A stretch of DNA of 53,683 bases. Source: Rhizobium sp. ASV20 (GTDB lineage Bacteria > Pseudomonadota > Alphaproteobacteria > Rhizobiales > Rhizobiaceae). Positions 29,796 through 38,200 of this stretch are shown here, piece by piece. Location of the stretch: the NCBI RefSeq assembly GCF_016429015.1, contig NZ_JAELTU010000031.1:1-53683 (forward strand), given 5' to 3'. Under the pieces are notes generated by a model. That model saw nothing but the letters and a program-made list of their open reading frames with translations, had not been told where the DNA came from and did not search any database. A program made the position numbers and the translations under genes. Position 1 is the first letter of the stretch. The number at the start of each line of letters is the position of its first letter.

Positions 29796-30542
29796 ATGCG
29801 GCGCGAGGGCATGATCGCAAGGAAAGAGGATGAGGAAAAGCCTTCCGGCAAGCGTAACCTTGTCGACCACGTCGCTCAGCAATTGCGCCAGGATATTCTC
29901 GGCGGTGCGTCGACGCCCGGCGAAAGGCTGCCGAGCGAAAGTGGTTTGACAAAGCGCTACAACGTCAGCCGCACGGTCATTCGGGAGGCGATTGCATCGC
30001 TGCGTGCCGACGGCCTTGTGGACGTGCGGCACGGTGTCGGCGTCTTCGTTAGTGCGACGCAGTCTTTTCCCTCGGCAGGTCTGCTGGCGACGGATCCCGC
30101 CCGCATTTCCTCGATTATCGAAATGCTGGAGCTGCGCACCGCCGTCGAGACGGAGGCGGCGGCGATTGCGGCCATTCGCCGCTCGCCCGCACAGGAGGAA
30201 GCAATCCTCGAACGTTGCAAGGATATCGATCGTGCCTTGCGCGCCTGCGTCGCCACATCGGACGCCGATTTTGCCTTTCACCTGGCCATAGCAGACGCGA
30301 CCAACAATCCGCGCTTCAAGGAGTTTCTGGAGCTGAGCGGCAAAAACATGATCCCTCGCTCTTTCCTGCTTGATCACGGTGACACAGATGCCGGAGCCGA
30401 CTACATCACGCAAATTCAGGCCGAACATCGGCAGATTGCCGAGGCGATCTCCGACCGGGACGAGGAAGCCGCCAGAGCTGCTATGCGCCGACATCTTATG
30501 GGCAGCCAACAGCGCTATCGGAGCCTGATCCGCGGGAAATAG
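29796..30542 (+). CDS. GntR/FadR-family transcriptional regulator
   Basis: A 248-residue regulator. The N-terminal winged helix-turn-helix (residues about 20-85) reads LVDHVAQQLRQDILGGASTPGERLPSE, then YNVSRTVIREAIASLRADGLVDVRHGVGVFV. The C-terminal FCD ligand domain (about 105-230) shows ELRTAVETEAAAIAAIRR, DFAFHLAIADATNN with a metal-binding His, and EHRQIAEAISDRDEEAARAAMRRHL. This FadR branch commonly senses organic or sugar acids. It is divergent from udh over a 102-bp gap, which suggests it controls udh in response to a uronate. AGGAAG precedes ATG 29796. Confidence 0.88.
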   Translation: MRREGMIARKEDEEKPSGKRNLVDHVAQQLRQDILGGASTPGERLPSESGLTKRYNVSRTVIREAIASLRADGLVDVRHGVGVFVSATQSFPSAGLLATDPARISSIIEMLELRTAVETEAAAIAAIRRSPAQEEAILERCKDIDRALRACVATSDADFAFHLAIADATNNPRFKEFLELSGKNMIPRSFLLDHGDTDAGADYITQIQAEHRQIAEAISDRDEEAARAAMRRHLMGSQQRYRSLIRGK

Positions 30543-30745
30543 CCAACGTTGCAGGCGCGCCCCGCAATTTCCGCGAAGACCTTCGGCATTGATCGCACAA
30601 TGCCGTCGACAAGGGCTGCCTTGTCAGCGGCTCTCTTTTGCAACAGCCTCAAACAGTTTCCGTGGAACGCGCCTTTGCGCTCACTTTCCTGCAACCCGTA
30701 CTTGATGTCCCTGTTGCCGTAATATAAAGAAATCCTTATGTCTTT

Positions 30746-31942
30746 ATGTGGGAGATGGACGTGCCCTTACCCCTATTTGCTTTGTTTCTGGCCGCTTTCG
30801 CGTTTGGCACTACGGAATTTGTCATTGCGGGTATTCTCCCGGATGTGGCCCAGGGATTGGGCGTCTCCATTCCCTTCGCGGGGTATCTGGTCTCCGGCTA
30901 TGCCTTGGGTATCGCAATTGGCGGGCCATTCCTGACAATGGCCACGCGGCAGGTCTCGCGTCGCAGCATTCTTCTTGCCCTCACAATTGCATTTTGCCTG
31001 GGCCAAATCGCTTGTGCGCTTGCGCCCAGCTTTGCCACCATGCTGGCCTTCCGCATTGCTACCGCCGTTGCCCATGGCGCCTATTTCGGCATCGCCATGG
31101 TGGTTGCAGTTGGTCTTGTTCGGCAGGAGTTTCGTGGTCGCGCCGTTTCCGTCATTCTCGCCGGTCTCACGGTTTCGAACATCATCGGCGTGCCCGCAGG
31201 CGCCGCTATTGGCGGCCTATGGGGATGGCGGACGACATTCTGGGCGATGACCATCGTTGGCGTTCTCGCACTGATCGCGATATGGGTACTTATTCCGCAA
31301 ACCAAAAACGAGCCCCAGCAGTCCGGCCATCTGGGCAAAGAAGTGCGCGTGCTTGGTCGTCAGCAGGTCTGGACGTCCCTCATCATGATGCTTGCCCTGA
31401 TGATCGGACAGATGGTGCCCTTCACCTATATAACGCCGCTTCTGCGGGAGGTGACGGGTCTTGACGCCATGGTCATTCCCTGGGTGCTCCTGCTCAATGG
31501 CGTTGGGGCAACACTTGGCGTTTTCATCGGGGGGCGGCTGTCGGATTGGAAGCTCATGCCCTCGCTGATCGCGTTGCTCGCCATTCAGGCCGTAACACTC
31601 GCTGTTCTCTATATGGCCAGCCCCTATCCCGTGGCGATGACCGTGACGATCTTTGTTTGGGGTGCTCTCAATTTTGCAATCGGCACCCCGATTCAAGCCC
31701 GTATTCTGATGTGGACCGCCGACGCACCCAGCCTAGCCTCCTCGCTTATTCCATCGGGGTTCAACATCGGGATCGCTATTGCAGCGATCGTGGGCGCCGC
31801 TTTGCTTGAGGGAGGGTATGGCTATCGCAGTTTGCCGGTGCTCGGTGCTTTCGCGCTTGTTCTGGCCTGCGTGGTTGCGATCCTCTCTGCCCTGGGCGAA
31901 AGGCGTAGCGGCGCCATTCCTCCGCATGCGGTTCTCACGTAA
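30746..31942 (+). CDS. MFS transporter, AraJ/YdhP-like drug-type exporter
   Basis: A 398-residue transporter with twelve predicted helices. The opening PLPLFALFLAAFAFGTTEFVIAGILPDVA is the TTEF signature of the AraJ/NepI/YdhP branch of DHA1 exporters; YAHGxYFG-like VAHGAYFGIAMVVAVGLV and a GRLSDWKL loop are also present. It probably exports sugars, nucleosides or drugs by proton antiport; the substrate is unknown. It starts at ATG 30746; ATG 30755 is an alternative. It follows the GntR gene after 203 bases and probably has its own promoter. Confidence 0.85.
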   Translation: MWEMDVPLPLFALFLAAFAFGTTEFVIAGILPDVAQGLGVSIPFAGYLVSGYALGIAIGGPFLTMATRQVSRRSILLALTIAFCLGQIACALAPSFATMLAFRIATAVAHGAYFGIAMVVAVGLVRQEFRGRAVSVILAGLTVSNIIGVPAGAAIGGLWGWRTTFWAMTIVGVLALIAIWVLIPQTKNEPQQSGHLGKEVRVLGRQQVWTSLIMMLALMIGQMVPFTYITPLLREVTGLDAMVIPWVLLLNGVGATLGVFIGGRLSDWKLMPSLIALLAIQAVTLAVLYMASPYPVAMTVTIFVWGALNFAIGTPIQARILMWTADAPSLASSLIPSGFNIGIAIAAIVGAALLEGGYGYRSLPVLGAFALVLACVVAILSALGERRSGAIPPHAVLT

Positions 31943-32552
31943 TTCGCCCATATCTGGTTTTCGTGCAAATGGGCCGGAGACCTTCCCTTCGCGGGCGATG
32001 ACTACCGCGTCCGGGTTCCGAAGCTTCCCCGCATGCGGGGAAGCCTTCTCTTGACAGCATGCAGGCTGTCGCGCTAGAGCCCGGATCACGGTTGCTCGTG
32101 CAGCACTGTCGTAGGCGTTACCGTCATCCAACGCGCCTTTGTCGAGAAGGTCCCAGCAGGGAGGTCTCGATGCATGAGGCGTTTATGGTATGACTTCGTT
32201 TTCTCAACATCCGATCCTTGGCTGCTTGTTGGCTCAACCGCCCTACCGCGTGTTGGCATGCCGTCAGGCAAGCCTGTTTCACTCGAGCGTAACGATCGGG
32301 TACTTGGTGCTTCCCTTTGTCACGATGGCAAGGCCGCAATCGAGTGGTGCAGAAAGACGACGTTTCCCCATCTGGCGCTGGCGCGACCCCGTAGAGCCGC
32401 CTTGTTTCGCTGCAGCTGAGCCGCAGCAAGCAAATGACAGGCCATCGAACAGGTGAGCGCTCTAAACGGCCGTTCCGCGGACGTCCCTGAAAGGGAAATC
32501 GCAAACGGTCAAATCGTCGGCCCATGGCCAAACGAAACGATGGAGCAAAACT
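31943..32552. other. 610-bp stretch without a convincing gene
   Basis: Open frames exist on both strands, but all look like chance frames in GC-rich DNA. Visible structure: a perfect 22-bp palindrome at 32023-32044 and a small hairpin GACAGC/GCTGTC at 32053-32070. No coherent protein, tRNA or mobile-element end is seen. It could hold a small RNA or a decayed gene. Confidence 0.35.
32023..32050 (+). terminator. Candidate terminator after MFS gene
   Basis: GCTTCCCC and GGGGAAGC are the arms of a perfect palindrome centred on GCATGC (32023-32044), followed by CTTCTCTT. It lies 80 bases after the MFS stop codon, so it may end that transcript. Confidence 0.45.
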
Positions 32553-33308
32553 ATGCGAATGACTGGAAACACCATCCTCATCACCGGCGGCACCAGCGGA
32601 ATCGGCCGCTCGCTCGCCGAGGCTTTCCATGACCGCGGCAATCGCGTCATCATTACCGGACGGCGCCAATCCCTGCTTGAGGAGATCGCTTCAGACCGCC
32701 CTGGATTGGTGGGATTGCGGCTCGATCTGGATGACCCCAACTCAGTATCCAAGCTCGCAAGCGACGTGCGGGCGTGCTTTCCCGAACTCAACATGCTTGT
32801 CGCCAATGCCGGCATTTCCCGTTCGGAGGATATGACCGCAGACGGTTGGGATGTTTCCGACGCCCAAGCGATCGTCGAGACGAACATTATGGGCATATTG
32901 CGCGCCACGGCGGCTTTCCTGCCGCTGCTCAAGAGCCAGAAAGAAGCTGTGATCATGGCGACCAGCTCAAACCTTGCGTTCATTCCGCGCGCAGATTTCC
33001 CGACCTATTGCGCCAGCAAGGCGTTCCTGCATTCCTGGCTGCAGTCGCTGCGACATCAGCTTCGCAACATTCCGGTCGAAGTGCTTGAGCTTTCGCCGCC
33101 TTACGTGCAGACCGAGCTTACTGGCAGCCATCAAGTGTCTGATCCACGCGCCATACCCGTCGCTGCCTATGTGGCTGAGGTCATGAAATTACTGGAAACG
33201 GGAAGACATCCGAAGGGCGAAGTGCTGGTCGAGCGCGATCATGCGCGCCGTTCGGCTGAGCGGGAAGGGCGTTACGACGAAGTCTTCGCGGCCATCAATC
33301 CCGCCTGA
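32553..33308 (+). CDS. SDR-family oxidoreductase, DltE-like
   Basis: A 251-residue classical short-chain dehydrogenase. TGGTSGIGRSLAEAF (cofactor loop, residues 12-18), the NAG triad in LVANAGISRS, MATSSNLAFIP (catalytic Ser) and Y-x3-K in FPTYCASKAFLHSWLQSLRHQL are complete. Arg residues after the second strand (TGRRQS) suggest NADP(H). The order and the C-terminal PPYVQTELTG match the DltE-like group, whose substrates are unknown; the name does not imply D-alanylation of teichoic acids here. Single gene, followed by a hairpin shared with the convergent gene. Confidence 0.85.
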   Translation: MRMTGNTILITGGTSGIGRSLAEAFHDRGNRVIITGRRQSLLEEIASDRPGLVGLRLDLDDPNSVSKLASDVRACFPELNMLVANAGISRSEDMTADGWDVSDAQAIVETNIMGILRATAAFLPLLKSQKEAVIMATSSNLAFIPRADFPTYCASKAFLHSWLQSLRHQLRNIPVEVLELSPPYVQTELTGSHQVSDPRAIPVAAYVAEVMKLLETGRHPKGEVLVERDHARRSAEREGRYDEVFAAINPA

Positions 33309-33324
33309 TACCCGGTTTGGCTTT

Positions 33325-33352
33325 CGTCACGGCCTTTCTTTGGGCCGTGACG
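33325..33352. terminator. Hairpin between convergent SDR and EEP genes
   Basis: CGTCACGGCC (33325-33334) pairs perfectly with GGCCGTGACG (33343-33352) over the eight-base loop TTTCTTTG. It lies in the 69-bp gap between the stop codons of two convergent genes. Confidence 0.5.
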
Positions 33353-33377
33353 GCCATGTTGAACCCGCGGATGGACC

Positions 33378-34223
33378 TCAAGTTCCGGCCGTTTGAGACT
33401 GCGCCTCGGCTGCCGCCCCGTGTGATCCGAGGCTGACGACGGCCTTGATGGGCAAATGATCGGAGGCGACCCGGGCCAATGGCGAGTCATGGACTTCGAC
33501 AGCAGAAATCATGCCTCGCCGGTTCGCCATGATGCGATCGAGCGCCAGAAGCGGCAGAGTCGACGGGAAGCTCGGTACGGCCGGAGGCAACGGCCCGAAA
33601 GCGTTCTGGAAGGTATTGAGCGACGAGCGGTCGCCCAGCCGCCATTCGTTGAGATCGCCGAGCAGAATGGTCGGCATTTCGCCGCCATTGTTCATGAGGT
33701 CGACGATCAGCCGGGTCTGCTGGGCGCGCGAGCGATGCAGCAGGCCGAGATGAGCGGCGATGATCCTGATGCTGCCCCCACGCGCCAGCTCGATCTCGGC
33801 AATCAACGCGCCGCGCGGTTCAAGCCCTGGCAGCTTGATCTGGTGCACGTCGCGCACTGTACCCTGTTTGAACAGGACGACATTGCCATGCCAACCATGT
33901 GCCTTGCGGGTGCCGGCGATCGGTACCGGGATGAGTCCGGTTTCTCGTTCGAGCCGGCGCAGGTCGAGCAGGCCGGTGCGCTCCCCAAAGCGCGTATCAG
34001 CCTCCTGCAGGCCGATGACGTCGGCGTCTATTTCATGAATGACCCGGCTTGTTCTCTCCGGGTCGAAGCGGCGGTCGGCGCCGACGCATTTGTGGACGTT
34101 GTAAGAGGCGATCAGCGTGCCTTCCGGACGGTCGGGCTTACCTGCTGGCCTGGGACGCGACTTGCTTCGGTTCTTCAGGCTTTCCAGAATGCTCGCACGG
34201 AGACTTTCTTTGTTTTTTCTCAT
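33378..34223 (-). CDS. Endonuclease/exonuclease/phosphatase-family protein
   Basis: A 281-residue protein of the EEP (DNase I-like) fold. Metal and catalytic motifs are intact: IASYNVHKCVG (Asn), IGLQEADTR (Glu), HLGLLHRSRAQQ, ILLGDLNEW (Asp/Asn) and the final ASDHLPIKAVV (Asp-His). It could cleave nucleic acids, phosphoinositide-like head groups or phosphodiesters. The gene lies 123 bases downstream of cardiolipin synthase on the same strand. In several bacteria EEP-domain genes sit beside cls, so a phospholipid-related job is plausible but unproven. A basic stretch precedes the domain; there is no clear signal peptide. Confidence 0.82.
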   Translation of the reverse strand: MRKNKESLRASILESLKNRSKSRPRPAGKPDRPEGTLIASYNVHKCVGADRRFDPERTSRVIHEIDADVIGLQEADTRFGERTGLLDLRRLERETGLIPVPIAGTRKAHGWHGNVVLFKQGTVRDVHQIKLPGLEPRGALIAEIELARGGSIRIIAAHLGLLHRSRAQQTRLIVDLMNNGGEMPTILLGDLNEWRLGDRSSLNTFQNAFGPLPPAVPSFPSTLPLLALDRIMANRRGMISAVEVHDSPLARVASDHLPIKAVVSLGSHGAAAEAQSQTAGT

Positions 34224-34346
34224 TTATCCGTCGACCGTTCCTTGATCAGACCATGTCGGGCATAACAGCCGGAGTATAGGAACCGATGGTTGGCCTTGTC
34301 ATGTAAAAAGGCTGTAACAGGGACAGTTTGTCTCTATGCGTTGCTC

Positions 34347-35810
34347 TCAGAGATAGGGCGAGCCGAGCCAAAGTACCTTTTCGATCAGCCTGACGACGAA
34401 GGGGCGCGCCCGCAGTTTCTCGAGATCGACCGGATGTGCCGTCTCCAGGATAGCGCCGATATGGTCATCGATCGTGCCGGCAAAACCGCGATCGAGCACC
34501 TCCAGATCAACTTCGAAATTCAAGCGCAGCGATCGCGGATCGAGATTGGACGAGCCGACATAGGCCCAAATGCCGTCGATCGCCAGAAGTTTGGAATGGT
34601 TGAACGGGCCCTCGGCACGCCAGATGCGACAGTAGTTCTTCAGCATCTGGTCGAATTGCGCAGTCATGGCACGGTCCACCAGCACGAGATTGTTGGCCGC
34701 CGGTACGACGATGTCGACCTCTACGCCGCGCCTTGCCGCTGTGACGAGCGCGCTGATCAATTCCCGATCCGGCAGGAAATAGGGCGACATGATGCGGATG
34801 GTCTTATGCGCCACTGACAGTGCGCCGATGAGCATCTTGTGGTTGGTCTCTAGGCTTCGGTCAGGCCCCGAGGCGACGACGCGCATGAAGACGGGCGCTC
34901 CGGGCTCGTTGGTGGGGACGGCAATCCGCCATTCGTCGCTATCAAGAGCTTCGCCTGTGGTGAAGCGCCAGTCCTCGGCAGCGGTGTTGAAGAGATCGGC
35001 AACCGCCGGACCCGTCACGCAGAAATGCATGTCGCGTGCGCTGTGCTCATGGGCGAATTCCTGCGTGAAGCCCTGGCGTATGTTCATGCCGCCCGTAAAC
35101 GCGATCCGCCCGTCGATGCTCAGAATCTTGCGGTGGGTGCGCAGATTGGCATAGGGCAATCTCAGTCCTATGATGACATTGCCGTTGAAGACGTCGACGT
35201 CGACGCCGCCCTGACTGAGATAACCCATGATGCTCGGCACCGAATAACGGGCGCCGACCGCATCTATGAGGACGCGCACGCTGACGCCGCGTTTGACAGC
35301 CGCGATCAGCGCGTCGGCGATCCGCAGGCCGATGGGATCGCGGTCGAATATATAGGTTTCCATCAGGATGGCGCGCTCGGCGCCGTCAATCGCGGCTTTC
35401 ATCGCAGCATAGGCAACATCGCCGCTTGTCAGCATTTCGATGGTGTTGCCCGTGCTCATCGTGTAGCGCACGACACGGTCGCCAAGCGTTTTCATCGAGC
35501 CGAAGCGATCGCCGAAATGTCGTCGCACCTGATCGTCCGCGGCGTCGAAGCTGGCGAGCTTGCCAAGGGTGTTCTCGCGAAAGAGAGCGTCGCGCTGTGA
35601 ACCGAGAGAGGCCCGGCGGATGCGGTTGATGCCTGCGACGGCATAGAGCAGGGCGCCAACGACAGGCGACAGGATGACGACGCCGACCCAGCCGATCGCG
35701 GCCCGGACATCCTCCTTGGTCATGGCGGCGTGGATCGCGGCGGCTGCTCCCATCGCAATCGAGAGGACGGCAAGAATTTGGCCCCAATGGGCAGCCACAA
35801 GGTCAATCAT
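34347..35810 (-). CDS. cls: Cardiolipin synthase
   Basis: A 487-residue membrane-bound phospholipase-D-type enzyme that makes cardiolipin from two phosphatidylglycerols. Two N-terminal membrane helices (ILAVLSIAMGAAAAIHAAM and AIGWVGVVILSPVVGALLYAV) precede two PLD domains. The first HKD motif is in THRKILSIDGRIAFTGGMN (about residue 230) and the second in NHSKLLAIDGIWAYVGSSNLD (about 410). The C-terminus ends VLWLGSPYL, as usual for Cls. No good ribosome-binding site is visible before ATG 35810, but the protein begins at its first helix. Membrane lipid remodelling, often tied to osmotic stress. Confidence 0.93.
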   Translation of the reverse strand: MIDLVAAHWGQILAVLSIAMGAAAAIHAAMTKEDVRAAIGWVGVVILSPVVGALLYAVAGINRIRRASLGSQRDALFRENTLGKLASFDAADDQVRRHFGDRFGSMKTLGDRVVRYTMSTGNTIEMLTSGDVAYAAMKAAIDGAERAILMETYIFDRDPIGLRIADALIAAVKRGVSVRVLIDAVGARYSVPSIMGYLSQGGVDVDVFNGNVIIGLRLPYANLRTHRKILSIDGRIAFTGGMNIRQGFTQEFAHEHSARDMHFCVTGPAVADLFNTAAEDWRFTTGEALDSDEWRIAVPTNEPGAPVFMRVVASGPDRSLETNHKMLIGALSVAHKTIRIMSPYFLPDRELISALVTAARRGVEVDIVVPAANNLVLVDRAMTAQFDQMLKNYCRIWRAEGPFNHSKLLAIDGIWAYVGSSNLDPRSLRLNFEVDLEVLDRGFAGTIDDHIGAILETAHPVDLEKLRARPFVVRLIEKVLWLGSPYL

Positions 35811-36158
35811 GCCGCGAGTATATCCACGACCGCAAAAGCTGCAATCAGCCGCTTTGCGATCTTTGATAGATGGATGTTTTCGGTGCGAAAGCCGATCCTA
35901 TTAGATATTTTTAATTGAACGGGGTGTTTGTCACGCTCATAGTATCGGCGTTCGGCCGCTTCGCTACCGTCCCCCTCGGTATTCTGTGTTCCTAGTGTGA
36001 AGCGCCACTGCGGTTCGAGAGCCGGGATTCGCGAAATCGCCCCATGACCCAACGACAAGCATGGGGTCCTGGTTGCTCGGGGGAGGTATGAAAGCCCGCG
36101 TTTCAAGAACGGGCATCGATCACCAATCATGTTCATTGATGCGAACGGAGAACAGCAG
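35811..36158. other. 348-bp gap between divergent cls and DUF2934 genes
   Basis: No coding frame of merit. It should carry the promoters of both flanking genes. The only clear structure is a hairpin, GCCCG (36094-36098) with CGGGC (36110-36114), 45 bases before the DUF2934 start. Confidence 0.4.
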
Positions 36159-36431
36159 ATGTTGGAATCTCGGGACGAATGGATCAAGAAACGTGCATAT
36201 GCCATCTGGGAGGAGGAAGGTCATCCTTCTGGTCGTGACGTTACGCACTGGCAGCAGGCAAGCAGCGAGCGCGTCGCACTTGAGAAGAGCGTGGGCAAGG
36301 AAAGCAAGCTCGGCGCGAAATCAAAGGCGAAGCGCAAGCCGACGGTCGATGTAGCTGCCGCCGTCGAAGTGACGGCGGACAAGCCTACTACGAGGCGGAC
36401 CCCGAAGAAGGCTGACAAAGCCAAGGCCTGA
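36159..36431 (+). CDS. DUF2934-domain protein
   Basis: A 90-residue protein. The N-terminal MLESRDEWIKKRAYAIWEEEG, then HPSGRDVTHWQQA, is the DUF2934 motif, common in rhizobia, often in several copies. The rest is Lys/Ala-rich and low in complexity (AKSKAKRKPTVD..., TTRRTPKKADKAKA), like a histone-type basic tail, which hints at nucleic-acid contact. Start chosen at 36159, with GGAG eight bases upstream; the in-frame ATG at 36129 has none. Followed by a strong terminator. Function unknown. Confidence 0.8.
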   Translation: MLESRDEWIKKRAYAIWEEEGHPSGRDVTHWQQASSERVALEKSVGKESKLGAKSKAKRKPTVDVAAAVEVTADKPTTRRTPKKADKAKA

Positions 36432-36466
36432 TGCAAGTGCCGCCCCTGAGTGCGGCGGAGGCGAGG

Positions 36467-36502
36467 GCGGCTCGATGATGAGCGTCGAGCCGCTCGTTTT
36501 TT
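36467..36502 (+). terminator. Rho-independent terminator after DUF2934 gene
   Basis: GCGGCTCGA (36467-36475) pairs perfectly with TCGAGCCGC (36485-36493), followed by TCG and six T residues. The clearest intrinsic terminator in the window. Confidence 0.9.
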
Positions 36503-36607
36503 GATGGTTGATGTCGAGATATTCGCAATAATTTCGGTAGCTTGGCCTCAAGGCACGGAATAATTGTCACACATCGGTGCTACTGGAGCGGGTTAGGGAG
36601 CCCCGCC

Positions 36608-36709
36608 ATGCGCAATAGCTATATCGATGATCTGGAAGTTGCCGTGTCGACGATCGTTGTAACGTGCCGTCGTCGCACCAGCCTGGGCCAGGCGGGGATG
36701 ACACGATGA
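36608..36709 (+). CDS. Possible 33-residue peptide
   Basis: The short frame MRNSYIDDLEVAVSTIVV... ends in TGA overlapping the ATG of the next small ORF (ATGA), which suggests coupling. GGAG lies about nine bases before its ATG. There is no recognisable domain, and chance cannot be excluded at this length. Confidence 0.25.
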   Translation: MRNSYIDDLEVAVSTIVVTCRRRTSLGQAGMTR

Positions 36710-36900
36710 CATCCCTTCTCGCGCTTGCCGCGCTCTATCTCCTGGCGGCATTGATCCTTATTCTGATCATCGACCGTTCTGTCGGGGTGTTTTTTCCAGC
36801 CTCTGCCGAACGACATGGTACGCCCCGTGCTCGCCGCCGGACCTGGTTCGGCGCTATCAATCGGGGCTCTCCCAGTCAGGTATCGGAACCTTTTCCATGA
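36706..36900 (+). CDS. Small membrane protein (64 aa), uncertain
   Basis: The frame opens MTSLLALAALYLLAALILILIID, one strong N-terminal membrane helix, then a basic soluble tail (RHGTPRARRRTWFGAINRG). Start coupling with the preceding short frame, plus the helix, makes it plausible. Its 3' end runs over a putative EcfG-type promoter for the next gene. No family recognised. Confidence 0.4.
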   Translation: MTSLLALAALYLLAALILILIIDRSVGVFFPASAERHGTPRARRRTWFGAINRGSPSQVSEPFP

Positions 36901-36909
36901 CGACGGGTT
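36885..36909 (+). promoter_or_regulatory. Putative EcfG (general stress sigma) promoter
   Basis: GGAAC at 36885-36889, a 16-base spacer and GGTT at 36906-36909 approximate the alphaproteobacterial EcfG consensus GGAAC-N16/17-CGTT. Transcription would start about 25 bases before the ATG at 36941, and that gene is of a stress-associated type. One base of the -10 element differs from consensus. Confidence 0.45.
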
Positions 36910-36940
36910 GGTCTTTCATCCGAAACTAGGGAGAAAGATC

Positions 36941-37255
36941 ATGCCGCGTGGAGATAAATCCGCTTACACGGACAAGCAGAAGCGTAAAGCCGAGCATATC
37001 GAGGATGGCTATGAGAGCCGCGGCGTTTCCCATGATGAAGCCGAGCGACGAGCATGGGCGACCGTCAACAAGGAGAGTGGCGGCGGCAAGAAATCGGGTT
37101 CCGGTCGCGGCCACCCGGAGAACCACCTATCATCGGAGAAAGGTGGCAAGATCGGCGGCCGTGCTTCTGCGGACCGACCGGCATCCGAGCGGTCCGCGTC
37201 CGCCAAGAAAGCAGCGGCCACGCGCAAGCGCAACGAAGAGCGCGCTCATTCCTGA
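36941..37255 (+). CDS. Small basic stress-type protein (plasmid-stabilisation-like)
   Basis: A 104-residue, highly charged, Gly/Ser/Lys-rich protein. The start MPRGDKSAYTDKQKRKAEHIEDGYESRGVS, followed by DEAERRAWATVNKESGGGKKSGSG, is shared by small alphaproteobacterial proteins often labelled plasmid stabilisation proteins; that label is not supported by the sequence. The C-terminal third has a KGGKIGGRASADRP segment like KGG stress repeats. Probably disordered. GGGAGAAAG precedes ATG 36941. The putative EcfG promoter upstream suggests induction by general stress. Confidence 0.7.
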   Translation: MPRGDKSAYTDKQKRKAEHIEDGYESRGVSHDEAERRAWATVNKESGGGKKSGSGRGHPENHLSSEKGGKIGGRASADRPASERSASAKKAAATRKRNEERAHS

Positions 37256-37459
37256 CGGGTGATTGGAAGAGGGCCTCATTCGGGCCAATTGCCGGGTGGG
37301 AGGCTTGTTGCGCAGCATAAGCCCCTTTCGTTCGGCAAACTCGGTGATAGGTTCTCAATAGGACAAGCAGGGCATTGTGCTGCCAAAAGCACCGGCTCGC
37401 ATACGGCGCATCGACATATCAATCTGCAAAGACGGCAGCATATGCCGTGGGAGAGAAAA

Positions 37460-38197
37460 ATGCCTTATGAGCTTTACTATTGGGACAGCATTCAGGGTCG
37501 CGGGGAGTTCGTGCGGTTGGCGCTCGAGGAGGCGGGCGCCGAATACGTTGACGTTTGTCGGGGATCGTCAAGCAAGGGGCAGGGAATACCGGCCATGATG
37601 GCGATCATGGGAAGCAGATCCCATGCCGATATCCCGTTCGCGCCGCCGTTCTTGAAAGATGGGGATCTCATCATTCCGCATGTGGCGAACATACTGATGT
37701 ATCTTGGGCCGACGTTGGGTCTTGCTCCCGAAAATGAGGGCGAGCGTCATGTGTTGAATGGCCTCCAACTGACGATTACCGATTTTGTCGCCGAAGTGCA
37801 TGATACCCACCACCCCATTGCCACCTCGAAATACTATGAAGATCAGAAGGAGGAGGCCAAAAGTCGATCGGTAGAATTCATCGAAAACCGCATCCCGAAA
37901 TATCTTGGCTATTTCGAGCGGGTGCTCCAGCAAAATCCCGAAGGACCAGCTCATATCTTCGGCAGCGGATTGACCTATGTGGATCTCTCGCTCTTCCAGG
38001 TCTACGAAGGATTGCGCTACGCCTTTCCGCGCGCAACAGCGCATCTTTCAAACCGCTATCCGCATCTGAGCGCGCTGCATGCGGCTGTCATGAAACGGCC
38101 CAACATTGCTCGCTATCTGCAATCGGACCGCCGTATTCCTTTCAATGAAAACGGCATTTTCCGGCACTATCCGGAATTGGATAAAGATATGGCGTAA
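37460..38197 (+). CDS. Glutathione S-transferase family protein
   Basis: A 245-residue GST. The N-terminal thioredoxin-like domain has MPYELYYWDSIQGRGEFVRLALEEAGAEYVDV, with Tyr/Ser near residue 7-10 as the likely catalytic position, and IPHVANILMYLG (the substrate-bound glutathione site usually reads PxS; here it is IPHVANI). The C-terminal helical domain begins near residue 95; FGSGLTYVDLSLFQVYEGLRYAFP carries the N-capping motif. It conjugates or reduces electrophiles with glutathione. ATG 37460 has GGGAG six bases upstream; ATG 37442 is an alternative. ICMT-like gene follows after three bases, so one operon. Confidence 0.85.
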   Translation: MPYELYYWDSIQGRGEFVRLALEEAGAEYVDVCRGSSSKGQGIPAMMAIMGSRSHADIPFAPPFLKDGDLIIPHVANILMYLGPTLGLAPENEGERHVLNGLQLTITDFVAEVHDTHHPIATSKYYEDQKEEAKSRSVEFIENRIPKYLGYFERVLQQNPEGPAHIFGSGLTYVDLSLFQVYEGLRYAFPRATAHLSNRYPHLSALHAAVMKRPNIARYLQSDRRIPFNENGIFRHYPELDKDMA

Positions 38198-38200
38198 GCG

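Noticed and set aside
32124..32669. A 181-codon minus-strand frame overlapping the start of the DltE-like SDR
   Set aside because: The product has no recognisable features and overlaps a well-supported gene on the other strand.
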